The notes beneath the pieces were generated by a model that had not been told where the DNA came from, searched no databases, and worked only from the letters and a program-made list of their open reading frames with translations. From the NCBI GenBank assembly GCA_019423795.1, contig JAHZAT010000088.1, positions 14,420 to 78,419 of the forward strand: a stretch of 64,000 nucleotides of DNA, in the 5' to 3' direction. This document shows, one piece after another, positions 34,342 through 43,463 of this stretch (positions are counted from its first letter, which is position 1; every line of letters begins with the position of its first letter). This DNA is from Clostridiales bacterium (lineage in GTDB: Bacteria; Bacillota; Clostridia; Lachnospirales; Lachnospiraceae). Made by a program: the position numbers and the translations under genes.

Positions 34342-34514
34342 ATCCATGCAAAGCCTGTGCAGAGATAATCTGCATGGGCATTTGTGCCGATCGGGCGCAA
34401 TACAAACAGGAGTACCAGGAGATGACAGATCGGATAAGGCAGCAGATAATAAATCGTAACAGGAGGGGAGAACGTGGGCAAGAACGTACTGATCCAATAC
34501 ACAGACATGATTGA
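34335..34514 (+). CDS. Cys-rich miniprotein (59 aa)
   Basis: Starts MVDPCKACAEIICMGICADR; four cysteines in the first 17 residues, then a helical Gln/Arg-rich tail. The gene overlaps both neighbours, and the ribosome site of the next gene lies inside it. Confidence 0.5.
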   Translation: MVDPCKACAEIICMGICADRAQYKQEYQEMTDRIRQQIINRNRRGERGQERTDPIHRHD

Positions 34515-34929
34515 AGAAGTAAAAGATATAAGAAAAAGAATCTTGCAAACAGAGAAGCAGATCAGCAGGATTGAGGAAGAAGGAACCGTAAAAGACACAG
34601 TAAGCGGTGGCATGGGTGGAATACAGCACTTTGTTGTTGAGGGTATGCCAGTACCAGAACTTAGCAGAAAGAAGCTGCTGCTTAATAAGCGAAAAGCTAT
34701 GTTGATCGAAAAAGAAAATGAACTTCTGGAACTCATGAATCAAGCGGAAGAATATATAAATAGCATTGAGAAGAGTGAACTAAGAATGATGTTTAGATTT
34801 TATTACATTGACGGCATGACGTGGCTGCAGGTAGCACATAAGATGAATCAGTTACACCCTAAAAGGCGAGTAGCTTATACAGAAGACAGCTGCAGAATGA
34901 GAAATACAAGATTTTTTCAAGAAAATTAG
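34474..34929 (+). CDS. ArpU/RinA-like late transcription regulator (DUF1492 type)
   Basis: 151 residues from GTG 34474 after AGGAGGGG. The N-terminus is coiled-coil, the C-terminus (SELRMMFRFYYIDGMTWLQV then AHKMNQLHPKRR) is a sigma-70 region-4-like HTH. Its position before the packaging genes is that of late-operon activators. Confidence 0.8.
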   Translation: MGKNVLIQYTDMIEEVKDIRKRILQTEKQISRIEEEGTVKDTVSGGMGGIQHFVVEGMPVPELSRKKLLLNKRKAMLIEKENELLELMNQAEEYINSIEKSELRMMFRFYYIDGMTWLQVAHKMNQLHPKRRVAYTEDSCRMRNTRFFQEN

Positions 34930-35030
34930 AAAATGTTCGGTCACGTTCGCAAAAAATAGGCTAATATATAGGCTAGAGCGATTAGATGAAGCGATACTTC
35001 ATAAATGTTCCTTTTTCTTGCTAATAAAAA

Positions 35031-35084
35031 TACGTACAAAATACGCATAAAATTATTGACTTATACGCATTTTGTACGTATAAT
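35031..35084 (+). promoter_or_regulatory. hicAB promoter with palindromic operator
   Basis: TTGACT (35056-35061), 17 bases, TATAAT (35079-35084). An 18-of-20 inverted repeat, TACGTACAAAATACGCATAA at 35031-35050 and its complement at 35061-35080, embraces the -35 and covers the spacer, a plausible HicB site. The bases from 34930 to 35030 hold TAGGCTA direct repeats but no gene. Confidence 0.7.
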
Positions 35085-35116
35085 GAACATATAAATTAAA
35101 AAAAGGAGAGTTTTTC

Positions 35117-35287
35117 ATGAAGAGAAGAGATTTGATTAAACTCCTTGAAAAAAATGGATGGTATTTAAAACGGAATGGTGGGAACCATGATCTATATACA
35201 GATGGTAACAGAATTGAGCCAATTCCAAGACATCCAGAGATTAAGGAGCGATTAGCTAAATCTATTATCAAGAAACTGGGGCTTTAA
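35117..35287 (+). CDS. hicA: HicA mRNA interferase toxin
   Basis: 56 residues, a double-stranded-RNA-binding-like fold. The catalytic His24 is in NGGNHDLY, and RRDLIKLLEKNGW and IPRHPEIKERLA are the family segments. AAAGGAGAG precedes the ATG. It is followed by hicB, toxin first, as usual. Confidence 0.92.
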   Translation: MKRRDLIKLLEKNGWYLKRNGGNHDLYTDGNRIEPIPRHPEIKERLAKSIIKKLGL

Positions 35288-35364
35288 GCCCCAGACTTGG
35301 TGGATTCATGAAAAACAAAAATGAAAAAAGGATCAAACGGCAAGATTTTAGGAGGAACGGAAAC

Positions 35365-35772
35365 ATGGCAAAGAAAGTAGCGTATCCGGTTATTTTAAAA
35401 CCGGATCAAGAAGGGTATTATGTAGAAATCCCTGATTTTGATATCGCTACAGAAGGCGATACAATAGCAGAGGCTATGGAAATGGCCAGAGATGCTATTG
35501 GATTGATGGGGATTGATATGGAAGATGAGAAAAAAAGTCTTCCAGAACCAAATTCAAAAGCTCAAAATGTAGAAGCAGGAGACACAGTAACACTTGTAGA
35601 TGTAGACTTTACAGAGTACAGAAAGAGAGTGGATAATAAAGCAGTTAAGAAAAACTGTACAATTCCATATTGGATGAGTGTAGAAGCCGATAAAGCGGGA
35701 ATTAATTATTCACGAGTATTACAAGATGCAATTTCTAATATATTAGGAGTTGCGCGTACAACAAAAGGTTAA
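35365..35772 (+). CDS. hicB: HicB antitoxin
   Basis: 135 residues from ATG 35365 (AGGAGG upstream); an in-frame ATG at 35308 is less likely. The N-terminus YPVILKPDQEGYYVEIPDF and DTIAEAMEMARDAIGL is the partial RNase-H fold; the C-terminus (IPYWMSVEADKAGINYSRVL) is a ribbon-helix-helix DNA-binding part. It neutralises HicA and probably represses the operon. Confidence 0.92.
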   Translation: MAKKVAYPVILKPDQEGYYVEIPDFDIATEGDTIAEAMEMARDAIGLMGIDMEDEKKSLPEPNSKAQNVEAGDTVTLVDVDFTEYRKRVDNKAVKKNCTIPYWMSVEADKAGINYSRVLQDAISNILGVARTTKG

Positions 35773-35797
35773 TCAAATCTCAAAATATATTGAATTA

Positions 35798-35818
35798 AGC
35801 ACCTTCGGGTGCTTTTTT
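35798..35818 (+). terminator. hicAB terminator
   Basis: AGCACC-TTCG-GGTGCT followed by six T, 26 bases after the hicB stop and just before the tRNA. Confidence 0.9.
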
Positions 35819-35833
35819 CGTGCATAAATTTAA

Positions 35834-35907
35834 GGACCTCTAGCTCAGCTGGTCAGAGCAGTCGGCTCATAACCGATCGGTCCAGGGTTCGAGTCCCTGG
35901 AGGTCCA
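35834..35907 (+). tRNA. tRNA with CAU anticodon (Met elongator or Ile2)
   Basis: Acceptor GGACCTC pairs with GAGGTCC; D arm TAGCTCAGCTGGTCAGAGC; anticodon stem GTCGG/CCGAT with loop CTCATAA; T arm CAGGG-TTCGAGT-CCCTG; discriminator A, no encoded CCA. The CAU anticodon and the closing stem do not settle whether it is elongator Met or lysidine-modified Ile. It lies between the hicAB terminator and terS. Confidence 0.93.
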
Positions 35908-35931
35908 TTTTAGAGAAGGGAGTGAGCCTAG

Positions 35932-36387
35932 ATGGCATTAACAGAAAAAAGAAAGCTATTTGCTGATGAATACCTGATAGATCTGAATGCATCTCGGGCT
36001 TACAGAGTTGCATATCCAAGAGTAAAAGATGGAGATGTAGCGGCTGCTGCCGCAAGTAGATTATTAAAGATTGAAGAGGTAAAAAAGTATGTAGCGGACC
36101 AAATGGAAGCGATCCATAATGAGAAAACAGCGGACGCCCAGGAAGTGATTGAATACTTAACTGCAGTAATGCGTGGGAAGAGTAATGCGGAGGAGATCGT
36201 TGTGGAAGGAATCGGAGATGGATGTAGTGAAGCCAGAGCAATAACAAAGGGACCGTCTGAAAAAGAACGATTGAAGGCAGCAGAACTTCTTGGCAAGCGA
36301 TATGCACTTTTTACTGATAAAGTTGAAACAGATGTTGACATGGATCTTAATATTACAATTGACTATGGCGAGGATGATACTGGATGA
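35932..36387 (+). CDS. Terminase small subunit
   Basis: 151 residues. The N-terminal HTH (LTEKRKLFADEYLIDLNASR then AYRVAYP) and the oligomerisation region match small terminases of the SPP1/Terminase_2 group, which recognise the packaging site. The end overlaps the large-subunit start by four bases. Confidence 0.9.
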   Translation: MALTEKRKLFADEYLIDLNASRAYRVAYPRVKDGDVAAAAASRLLKIEEVKKYVADQMEAIHNEKTADAQEVIEYLTAVMRGKSNAEEIVVEGIGDGCSEARAITKGPSEKERLKAAELLGKRYALFTDKVETDVDMDLNITIDYGEDDTG

Positions 36388-37628
36388 ACATAAAAGTACA
36401 GGCAAATCCTTGTTTTAAAGAAGTTGATCGTAGTAAAAAACGATACATCGTCATGAAGGGTTCTGCCGGATCTGGAAAGAGTGTGGATACAGCACAGCAC
36501 TATATCCTAAGGCTTATGAATGATTCTGGGCGAAACCTTTTATGTGTCCGAAAAGCAGATGTAACGAATAGAGATAGCACTTTTGCAGAATTGCAGGGTG
36601 CTATTTTTCGGATGTTTGGAGAACGGTATAAGCGATACTGGTATATCAATGCATCGAATATGATTATAGAATGCAAGAGTAATCACAATCAGATCATATT
36701 CAGAGGTGTAAACGACGAAAGACAGAGAGAAAAGCTGAAATCAATCACATTCAAACGAGGAAAGCTAACAGACGTTTGGATAGAAGAAGCGACAGAGATC
36801 ACACAGTCAGATTTTGAGATCATTGATGACCGATTGAGAGGCGAATTGCCAGAAGGACAGTTCTATCAGATTAGAATGACATTTAACCCTGTATCAGTAC
36901 ACCACTGGATCAAGAAAGTGTTCTTTGATCGTGCTGATTCTGATGTACTCACACACCAGTCAACTTACGAAAAGAACCGATTCATCGATGAAGCATATCA
37001 CAGACGAATGCTAAGACGTAAAGAGGTAGACCCAGAAGGATACAGAGTTTATGGCCTTGGAGAGTGGGGAGAAGTTGCAGGTTTGATCCTTAAAAATTAT
37101 GTCATAGAAGAATTTGATCGTACACCAGAACGCTTTGATTACATGGTAAATGCACAGGACTTTGGATTTAACCATGCAAACTGTATTGGGGAGGTTGGAT
37201 TTAAAGATGGCGATCTGTACTTATGTCAAGAACTCTATGTCTACGAAATGGACACAGAAGAAATTATCAAAAAGGCAGCAGGGAGATTCAATAAGAAGCT
37301 TCGTATGTGGTGTGATTCTGCGGAACCAGATCGTATCAAGATGTGGAAGAAAGCAGGATACAGAGCAAGAGGAGTAAAAAAAGAGCCAAACAGTGTCAGT
37401 GCTCAGATTGATTATTTGAAACAACATAGGATACATATCTATCCAACGTGTGTAAATACAATTAAAGAAATACAGCAATGGAAGTGGAAGAAAGATGAGA
37501 GAACCAATACTTATCTAGATGAGCCAGTTCCATTTTTTGATGATGCAATGGCCATGTTACGTTATTCAATCGAAGAAGAACGAAAGCAGAAACCACGACT
37601 AAACACAAACGTGAAAGGAGGAATATGA
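36384..37628 (+). CDS. Terminase large subunit (PBSX family)
   Basis: 414 residues. Walker A MKGSAGSGKSVDT (Lys32), Walker B VWIEEATEI and C-terminal RNase-H-like nuclease acidic residues (NAQDFGFNH, CDSAEPDR, FFDDAMAM) are all present. It powers DNA packaging into the procapsid and overlaps the portal gene by four bases. Confidence 0.95.
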   Translation: MNIKVQANPCFKEVDRSKKRYIVMKGSAGSGKSVDTAQHYILRLMNDSGRNLLCVRKADVTNRDSTFAELQGAIFRMFGERYKRYWYINASNMIIECKSNHNQIIFRGVNDERQREKLKSITFKRGKLTDVWIEEATEITQSDFEIIDDRLRGELPEGQFYQIRMTFNPVSVHHWIKKVFFDRADSDVLTHQSTYEKNRFIDEAYHRRMLRRKEVDPEGYRVYGLGEWGEVAGLILKNYVIEEFDRTPERFDYMVNAQDFGFNHANCIGEVGFKDGDLYLCQELYVYEMDTEEIIKKAAGRFNKKLRMWCDSAEPDRIKMWKKAGYRARGVKKEPNSVSAQIDYLKQHRIHIYPTCVNTIKEIQQWKWKKDERTNTYLDEPVPFFDDAMAMLRYSIEEERKQKPRLNTNVKGGI

Positions 37629-38956
37629 TGCGTAAAGAAATTTATAGGATATCGCCAGACGAAGAACTAACAGATGCGAAGTTGAGTCGGTTTATCGCAA
37701 GGCATGCTGCAGAAAGCACGTTTCGGTATAAACAATTACAAGATGCATACGAAACAGATTTCCCAATCTTTCACGAAAAACCAAAACCAGAGTGGAAACC
37801 CGATAATCGTATTGCTGTAAACTTTGCAAAATACATTGTAGACACAATGAACGGGTATTTCATTGGAAATCCGATCAAAATCATAGTAGATGGTGGAGAG
37901 GAAACGATTGAAAAATACATAGAATTCCTTGATCAGTATAATGATCAGGATGACAACAATGCAGAATTGTCTAAGATTTGCTCTATTTATGGAAAAGGGT
38001 ACGAAATGTATTATAACGATGAAGAAGGAAACGTCGGAATTATATATTTAGATCCAACAGAAGCGTTTATGATCTATGATGATTCGGTACTTAAACGTGA
38101 ACGCTATTTTGTTCGGCTATATAGGGATGAGGATAATGTCTTGCATGGAAGTGTATCGGACCAAGAAAAAGTTCGATGGTTTACTATAAAAGGGAAGATT
38201 GTTTGGAATGAACAAGAACAATTACATTACTTTAATGGGGTTCCAGCTACGGAATATCGTGAAAATAAAGAATGTCAAGGAATATTCGAACCGGTGATGT
38301 CCATAATCAATGCATTCAACAAAGCAATCAGTGAAAAAGCCAATGATGTAGATTATTTTGCAGATGCATATTTGAAAATTATAGGGACTTTGTTAGATGA
38401 GGATGAATTGAAACATGTTAGATCAGACCGTGTGATCAACTTTGATGGAGATGGCGAAAGTGTAATCGTTGATTTCTTACAGAAACCAAACGGAGACACA
38501 ACGCAGGAAAACTTACTTGATCGATTACAAAATCTGATATTTTTAATTGCCATGGTAGCCAATATTTCAGATGAAAATTTTGGAACAAGTTCGGGCATTG
38601 CAATGGCATATAAATTGCAGGGAATGAGTAACCTTAGAAAAACCAAAGAACGAAAGTTTACCTCTGGAATGAATCGAAGATATAAGCTGATCTTTAGCAA
38701 TCCTGGAAATGCTATGAAAAAAGATGATTGGGTGAAGTTGCATTATAAATTCACACCAAATGTTCCAGCAAACCTATTAGAGGAAAGTCAGATCGCACAA
38801 AATCTTTCTGGTGTTGTGTCACAAGAAACACAGCTTGGAGTCTTAAGTGTTGTGGATAATCCGAAGACAGAGATTGAGCGTATAGACAAAGAAGAGGAGA
38901 AGCCAAGAGATGTAGTGATGCAGCAGATGTTTGGAGACAAGACAGATGAGCAGTAA
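37625..38956 (+). CDS. Portal protein (SPP1 gp6-like)
   Basis: 443 residues, with NRIAVNFAKYIVDTMNGYF and GNPIKI typical of SPP1-type portals; C-terminus acidic. Forms the dodecameric DNA gate at one capsid vertex. Starts ATGATG; both are possible. It overlaps the MuF gene by 11 bases. Confidence 0.93.
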   Translation: MMRKEIYRISPDEELTDAKLSRFIARHAAESTFRYKQLQDAYETDFPIFHEKPKPEWKPDNRIAVNFAKYIVDTMNGYFIGNPIKIIVDGGEETIEKYIEFLDQYNDQDDNNAELSKICSIYGKGYEMYYNDEEGNVGIIYLDPTEAFMIYDDSVLKRERYFVRLYRDEDNVLHGSVSDQEKVRWFTIKGKIVWNEQEQLHYFNGVPATEYRENKECQGIFEPVMSIINAFNKAISEKANDVDYFADAYLKIIGTLLDEDELKHVRSDRVINFDGDGESVIVDFLQKPNGDTTQENLLDRLQNLIFLIAMVANISDENFGTSSGIAMAYKLQGMSNLRKTKERKFTSGMNRRYKLIFSNPGNAMKKDDWVKLHYKFTPNVPANLLEESQIAQNLSGVVSQETQLGVLSVVDNPKTEIERIDKEEEKPRDVVMQQMFGDKTDEQ

Positions 38957-40463
38957 AAATTACTGGAGAGAGCGAGAAGAACGTCAGAGAAAATTGAATA
39001 TCAAAAATGAAGCTGAGTATCAAAAGAAATTAGATGATATTTATGCGGATATGCTTGAAAATATAGAAAAGGAGATCAACGGATTCTATGTGAAGTATGC
39101 TAAAGCAGAGGGAATCACGATGGCAGAAGCCAAGAAGCGAATCGCCAAGATTGATATTGAAGCATATGCCAAGAAAGCAAAACGTTATGTTAAGAATAAG
39201 GACCTCTCGAAGAAAGCCAATGATGAGATGCGATATTATAATGCAGCAATGAAGATCAATCGATTAGAATTGTTAAAAGCCAACATAGGAATGCATTTGG
39301 TAGGTGGCTATGATGAGATAGAGAAGATGTTTGGAGATGTGTTCACACAGCGAACTGAGGAAGAAATGCGGAAACAAGCAGGTATACTAGGAAAGACGAT
39401 TAATGATAATGCGAAAAAGGCAAGAGTGATCGTTGACGCATCTTACAAAAACGCAACGTGGTCCGAACGTATCTGGGCGCACCAGTCAATGCTGAAATCA
39501 GAAATCGACAAGCTTCTTCAGGAAGGGTTGATCCAAGGGAAACACCCAAGCGTACTTGCGAGACATTTAGAAAAACGATTTGGAGTCAGCAAGAGTAACG
39601 CAATTAGACTGATGGTTACAGAACTTGCAAGAGTTCAGACAGAAGCCCAGAAGCAGTCGTACATAGAGAATGGTTTTGATTATTATCAATACATAGCATG
39701 CCAGAAGTTAGATGCTTGTAGTGAATGTAAGAGACTAGATGAGGAAGTGTTCAAAGTAATTGATATGATGCCAGGAGAAAATGCTCCTCCGATGCATCCT
39801 TATTGTCATTGCAGCACGGCAGCACATATGGATGATAATGATTATGAGAAGTGGTTGGATACATATTCAGAGCATGGATTGGATTTTGATACGTGGAAAA
39901 ATTCTGCAGAACAAGAAGAAAGCAAGAAAAAATATATGTATAATGATACAATAGCAAAAGAAGATTTAATTAACTCGTCCGAGTATAGAAGAAAATTCAA
40001 TAATGTATCAGATCAAACAAAGATAAATAGAACCGCGTGGAAACTTTCTAAAGAGATAATTAAACATAGATCAGGCACAAAATATGAGGATTTAGCATTT
40101 ATTGATAGTAAAACTTGTAAATATACAATAAATAAAAATTACAATGTAGAAAGTCAAGCAAAAATGAATAAGCCTATGAAAAAAATGCTAAACAAATCTG
40201 CTAAAAATGAGATTATTGCTATCCATAATCATCCTGGAAGTAATGTTCCTAGTACAGCGGATTTAATAGTATGTAAGAATAGGGGCTATAAATTTGGATT
40301 AGTTGTTTGTCACAATGGGAAAATATACAAATATTCGGTTGATAAAGATAAATTTAATCTGCCAATAGTAGCAGCAGCTCTTGACTGGATGGAAGCCAAA
40401 GGATATACTGAAAAAGTAAAGAAAAATTTTATGGATGCGGGAGTAAAAATGGAGGTGTTTTGA
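38946..40463 (+). CDS. MuF-type minor head protein with C-terminal JAB-like domain
   Basis: 505 residues from ATG 38946 (GGAG nine bases upstream). Residues 1-200 are helical; 200-300 the MuF domain with the zinc-like CQKLDACSECK and HPYCHCST. Beyond residue 320 comes a domain unlike normal MuF proteins: EIIAIHNHPGSNVPSTAD matches the JAMM/JAB pattern HxHP...PSxxD of metallopeptidases and RadC-like proteins. Temperate phages are known to carry MuF polymorphic toxins, so the tail may be an effector delivered or kept with the virion. Codon use turns more AT-rich in this domain, suggesting separate acquisition. Confidence 0.85.
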   Translation: MSSKNYWREREERQRKLNIKNEAEYQKKLDDIYADMLENIEKEINGFYVKYAKAEGITMAEAKKRIAKIDIEAYAKKAKRYVKNKDLSKKANDEMRYYNAAMKINRLELLKANIGMHLVGGYDEIEKMFGDVFTQRTEEEMRKQAGILGKTINDNAKKARVIVDASYKNATWSERIWAHQSMLKSEIDKLLQEGLIQGKHPSVLARHLEKRFGVSKSNAIRLMVTELARVQTEAQKQSYIENGFDYYQYIACQKLDACSECKRLDEEVFKVIDMMPGENAPPMHPYCHCSTAAHMDDNDYEKWLDTYSEHGLDFDTWKNSAEQEESKKKYMYNDTIAKEDLINSSEYRRKFNNVSDQTKINRTAWKLSKEIIKHRSGTKYEDLAFIDSKTCKYTINKNYNVESQAKMNKPMKKMLNKSAKNEIIAIHNHPGSNVPSTADLIVCKNRGYKFGLVVCHNGKIYKYSVDKDKFNLPIVAAALDWMEAKGYTEKVKKNFMDAGVKMEVF

Positions 40464-40633
40464 TGGAGAAGAAAAAAGAATATGAAAGAATATGCAAGAA
40501 ACTTGGATTCATTCCATCAGAGTTTAAAGCTCCGGATTTTGAAACCGAAGATGATTCATGGGAGAGTCCGTTTAAAAAATTGACTGCTGATGAAATCGAG
40601 TTTTTATTTGACAATGGATATTTTAATAATTAG
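40463..40633 (+). CDS. Acidic 56-aa protein, candidate immunity to the MuF-JAB domain
   Basis: Begins MEKKKEYERICKKLGFIPSE; very acidic centre (FETEDDSWESP) and a compact C-terminal helix (LTADEIEFLFDNG). The start overlaps the MuF stop (TGATGG), so translation is coupled. Position after a toxin-like domain, size and charge suggest an immunity protein. No family recognised. Confidence 0.55.
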   Translation: MEKKKEYERICKKLGFIPSEFKAPDFETEDDSWESPFKKLTADEIEFLFDNGYFNN

Positions 40634-40693
40634 CAATACCACTGATTGAAATGATTGGTGGTATTTTTATGCAAAAAATTAGGAAGTGATATA

Positions 40694-40981
40694 TTGATTG
40701 AAGTAAAAGTACGTGATCATGAAATCACAGCGACAGGACATGCAAATTATGCAGAGTACGGCAAAGACATTGTATGTGCATCGGTGTCGATGCTATTGCA
40801 AAATTTGATCAAGTCAATTCATGATCTAACCGATGACAAAATAGAATACGATTTAAAAGCTGGACAGGCTTTTATCAGATACAGGGATTTATCAGAGAAA
40901 TCAAAAACTTTGATAGATTCCTTTTTTATTGGCATTTGCAGCATCGCAGATGCTTATCCGGATTATATTCGGATTGTGTAA
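40694..40981 (+). CDS. Phage-encoded Prp-like cysteine protease
   Basis: 95 residues from TTG 40694 (AGGA nine bases upstream). GHANYAEYGKDIVCASVSML holds the His16/Cys28 dyad with the 12-residue spacing of Prp (YsxB), the protease that removes the N-terminus of ribosomal protein L27. It lies between the MuF and scaffold genes. The three structural proteins downstream carry L27-like leaders, so it probably matures the phage head and tail. Confidence 0.85.
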   Translation: MIEVKVRDHEITATGHANYAEYGKDIVCASVSMLLQNLIKSIHDLTDDKIEYDLKAGQAFIRYRDLSEKSKTLIDSFFIGICSIADAYPDYIRIV

Positions 40982-41062
40982 CTGTTGTGACCGAAATGTC
41001 GTTAAACTAAGTTTTTATTAGCAATGATCTGGAAGGGACGGATCAGGGCGAAAGGAGCGAAT

Positions 41063-41698
41063 ATGGAAAAGTATAAGTTATTTTTACAGCTGTTCACAGA
41101 AGGAGATGACGGTGGGACTGGAGACGGGAATGGCGATGGATCCGGAACAGGTGGAAATAATGAACCAATGTCGTTTGATGACTTCTTAGGCCAGGAAGGA
41201 AATCAGGCGGAGTTTGATCGCAGAGTAAACAAAGCAATCAAAACGGCAGTGGCTAATGAAAAAGAAAAATGGAAGACGCTGACCGATGACAAGCTGACTG
41301 AAGCAGAAAAGCTTGCTAAAATGACAAAAGAAGAAAAAGCGGAATATCGTGCAAAGAAAGCAGAGAAGGAACTGGAAGATCTGAAAAAGATGAACGCCAG
41401 AACTGAACTGGCCAAAACAGCACGAAAGATGTTAGCAGATGAAAACATCAACATTCCAGATGAACTTCTCAGCAATTTGGTAGCAGACGATGCAGACGGA
41501 ACTAAGACAGCAGTTGAATCATTTGCAAAAATGTACAAAGCAGCTGTGCAGGCAGCAGTTAAAGAAGCGATCAAAGGAAAACCACCAAAAGCAGGAACAG
41601 GCGGTGGAAACACGATCACAAAGGAGCAGATAATGGATATTAAAGACCCGATTGAACGTCAGAAAATGATCCGAGAAAATATTAATCTGTTCCAGTAA
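41063..41698 (+). CDS. Scaffold protein (DUF4355/gp20-like)
   Basis: 211 residues from ATG 41063 (AAAGGAG). Gly-rich acidic segment, then a long Lys/Glu coiled coil (residues 60-140) as in phage scaffolds. The N-terminus MEKYKLFLQLFTEGDDGG carries an L27/Prp-type leader. It directs capsid assembly and is removed before packaging. Confidence 0.85.
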   Translation: MEKYKLFLQLFTEGDDGGTGDGNGDGSGTGGNNEPMSFDDFLGQEGNQAEFDRRVNKAIKTAVANEKEKWKTLTDDKLTEAEKLAKMTKEEKAEYRAKKAEKELEDLKKMNARTELAKTARKMLADENINIPDELLSNLVADDADGTKTAVESFAKMYKAAVQAAVKEAIKGKPPKAGTGGGNTITKEQIMDIKDPIERQKMIRENINLFQ

Positions 41699-41712
41699 AG
41701 AAAGGAGAAGAA

Positions 41713-42915
41713 ATGGGAAAATATAAATTAGACCTGCAGTTATTTGCAGCACCAGATGGAATGACTGGACAGGGAGACTTAGAAGTAAAAGCAAGGGAAA
41801 TTGACTTTGTAACATCTTTCGGAAAGAATATTCAGGCATTATTAGATGTACTTGGTATCGCAAGGATGATCAGAAAAGAGAATGGAAGTGCCTTAAAAAC
41901 AAAAGAAGTAACAGGAGAGCTGAAATCTGGAGATATTGGAGAGGGAGAAGAAATCCCATATTCTCAGTACAAAGTAACAGAGAAGGTATTCGATACGATC
42001 AAAATCGAGAAATACCGAAAAGGTGTATCTTTAGAGGCAATTGCTGAAAAAGGATATGATATTGCAGTGAACGACACAGACGAAGAATTTAAATCGGATC
42101 TTCAGAATAAAGTTAGCGATAAATTCTACAAACAGTTAAAAGCTGGATCATTAACAGGAGCAGAGACAACATGGCAGATGGCAATCGCAATGTCTATCGG
42201 AAGAGTAAAAGACAAATTCAAGAAGATGAAAAGAACCGCAACAGGTGTGGCTGTATGGGTTAATACGCTTGATGTGTACAAATATATTGGTGCAGCAGAT
42301 ATCACACTGCAGACAGCGTTTGGGTTTGAATACATGAAGAACTTTTTAGGTGCTGATGTAGTATTTATCAGCTCTGAGATTCCAGAAGGTGTTGTAATTG
42401 CAACTCCATTAAACAACATCGTAGCTTATTACGTCGATCCAGGAGACAGTGAATTTGTAAAAGCTGGATTATCTTATACAACAGACCCAACGACAGGGTT
42501 TATCGGATTCCATGCACAGGGAACCTATGAAAGAGCAATCTCTGACTTATTTGCGATCATGGGCTTACGTCTTTTCTGTGAATATCTTGATGCGATCGCA
42601 TATACAAGTGTTGGAAGCCGAGATACACAGACTCTTGGAGAGTTACATCTTACAGCAGTAGAAGGTACAAATGCTGGTGATACAGCGATCACAATGAATG
42701 AACAGCTCATGTCAATGAAAAATGCATTTAAATACAAAGTAAATGCATCCGCAGCAACAGCTGTAACCTATGGCATGGATGTAAAGAACTGGTCTAAATG
42801 GGATGGAGAATCAGAAATCGCAGCAGCAAAAGGCAGTCATGTGACAATTGTTGAGTGTGATCGTAACTATAAAGCAGTAAGATCAGGGGATGTCGTATCC
42901 GCTGCAAAAGAATAG
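41713..42915 (+). CDS. Major capsid protein
   Basis: 400 residues, the HK97-fold type next to the scaffold. The leader MGKYKLDLQLFAAPDG matches the Prp site (LQLFA before Ala/Pro). The core covers residues 25-310; the remaining 90 residues form an extra beta-rich domain after a Gly/Thr linker, probably surface-exposed. AAAGGAG precedes the ATG. Confidence 0.88.
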   Translation: MGKYKLDLQLFAAPDGMTGQGDLEVKAREIDFVTSFGKNIQALLDVLGIARMIRKENGSALKTKEVTGELKSGDIGEGEEIPYSQYKVTEKVFDTIKIEKYRKGVSLEAIAEKGYDIAVNDTDEEFKSDLQNKVSDKFYKQLKAGSLTGAETTWQMAIAMSIGRVKDKFKKMKRTATGVAVWVNTLDVYKYIGAADITLQTAFGFEYMKNFLGADVVFISSEIPEGVVIATPLNNIVAYYVDPGDSEFVKAGLSYTTDPTTGFIGFHAQGTYERAISDLFAIMGLRLFCEYLDAIAYTSVGSRDTQTLGELHLTAVEGTNAGDTAITMNEQLMSMKNAFKYKVNASAATAVTYGMDVKNWSKWDGESEIAAAKGSHVTIVECDRNYKAVRSGDVVSAAKE

Positions 42916-42931
42916 TGAGGTGTTGATAGAT

Positions 42932-43156
42932 ATGGCTTATGAAGTAGTAAAAGCATTTCATGATCTTCAGGATTATAAAGATGTTAAAGGCGGCAAAGTG
43001 TATCATCACTATGATGTTGGGGACACATATCCAAGACAGGGATTAGACCCAGCTCCCGATGAAACAAGAATCGAGGAACTTCTTAGCAGCGGAAACGCTC
43101 AGGGAGTTCCTTTAATTGCAGAAGTAAAGGAGAAAGCGAATGCTGGAAAAGCTTAA
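42932..43156 (+). CDS. Small head protein (74 aa)
   Basis: Starts MAYEVVKAFHDLQDYKDVKG, with YDVGDTYPRQG and RIEELLSSGNAQGVPLI, a pattern common in small phage proteins between capsid and connector genes. Function unknown. ATG 42932 has GAGGTG upstream. The end overlaps the connector gene by 17 bases. Confidence 0.7.
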   Translation: MAYEVVKAFHDLQDYKDVKGGKVYHHYDVGDTYPRQGLDPAPDETRIEELLSSGNAQGVPLIAEVKEKANAGKA

Positions 43157-43463
43157 GACAATGCTTGGCTTCGAAGATTCTACACAGGATAAAAAACTGA
43201 TGCTGATCTTAGATTCTGTAGAATCAAGGCTTCGATTACTTTTAGGTGGTATGGATCCACCGGATGAGATGGAGCATATCATTATCGAAGTCGCGATTAT
43301 TCGTTTTAATCGCATCGGATCTGAAGGACTAGCAAGTCATAATGTTGAAGGAGAAACACAGTCGTATGCATCGGCAAATGATTTTGCTCCGTTTATGAAT
43401 GAAATCGAAGCATATTTGCAGATGCAAAAGGATGCAAAGCGAGGAAAGCTGAGGTTTCTATGA
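43140..43463 (+). CDS. Head-tail connector (gp6/gp15-like)
   Basis: 107 residues, helical: MLEKLKTMLGFEDSTQDKKL and VESRLRLLLGG are typical of Phage_connect_1 adaptors that sit under the portal. It overlaps the next gene by four bases. Confidence 0.82.
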   Translation: MLEKLKTMLGFEDSTQDKKLMLILDSVESRLRLLLGGMDPPDEMEHIIIEVAIIRFNRIGSEGLASHNVEGETQSYASANDFAPFMNEIEAYLQMQKDAKRGKLRFL

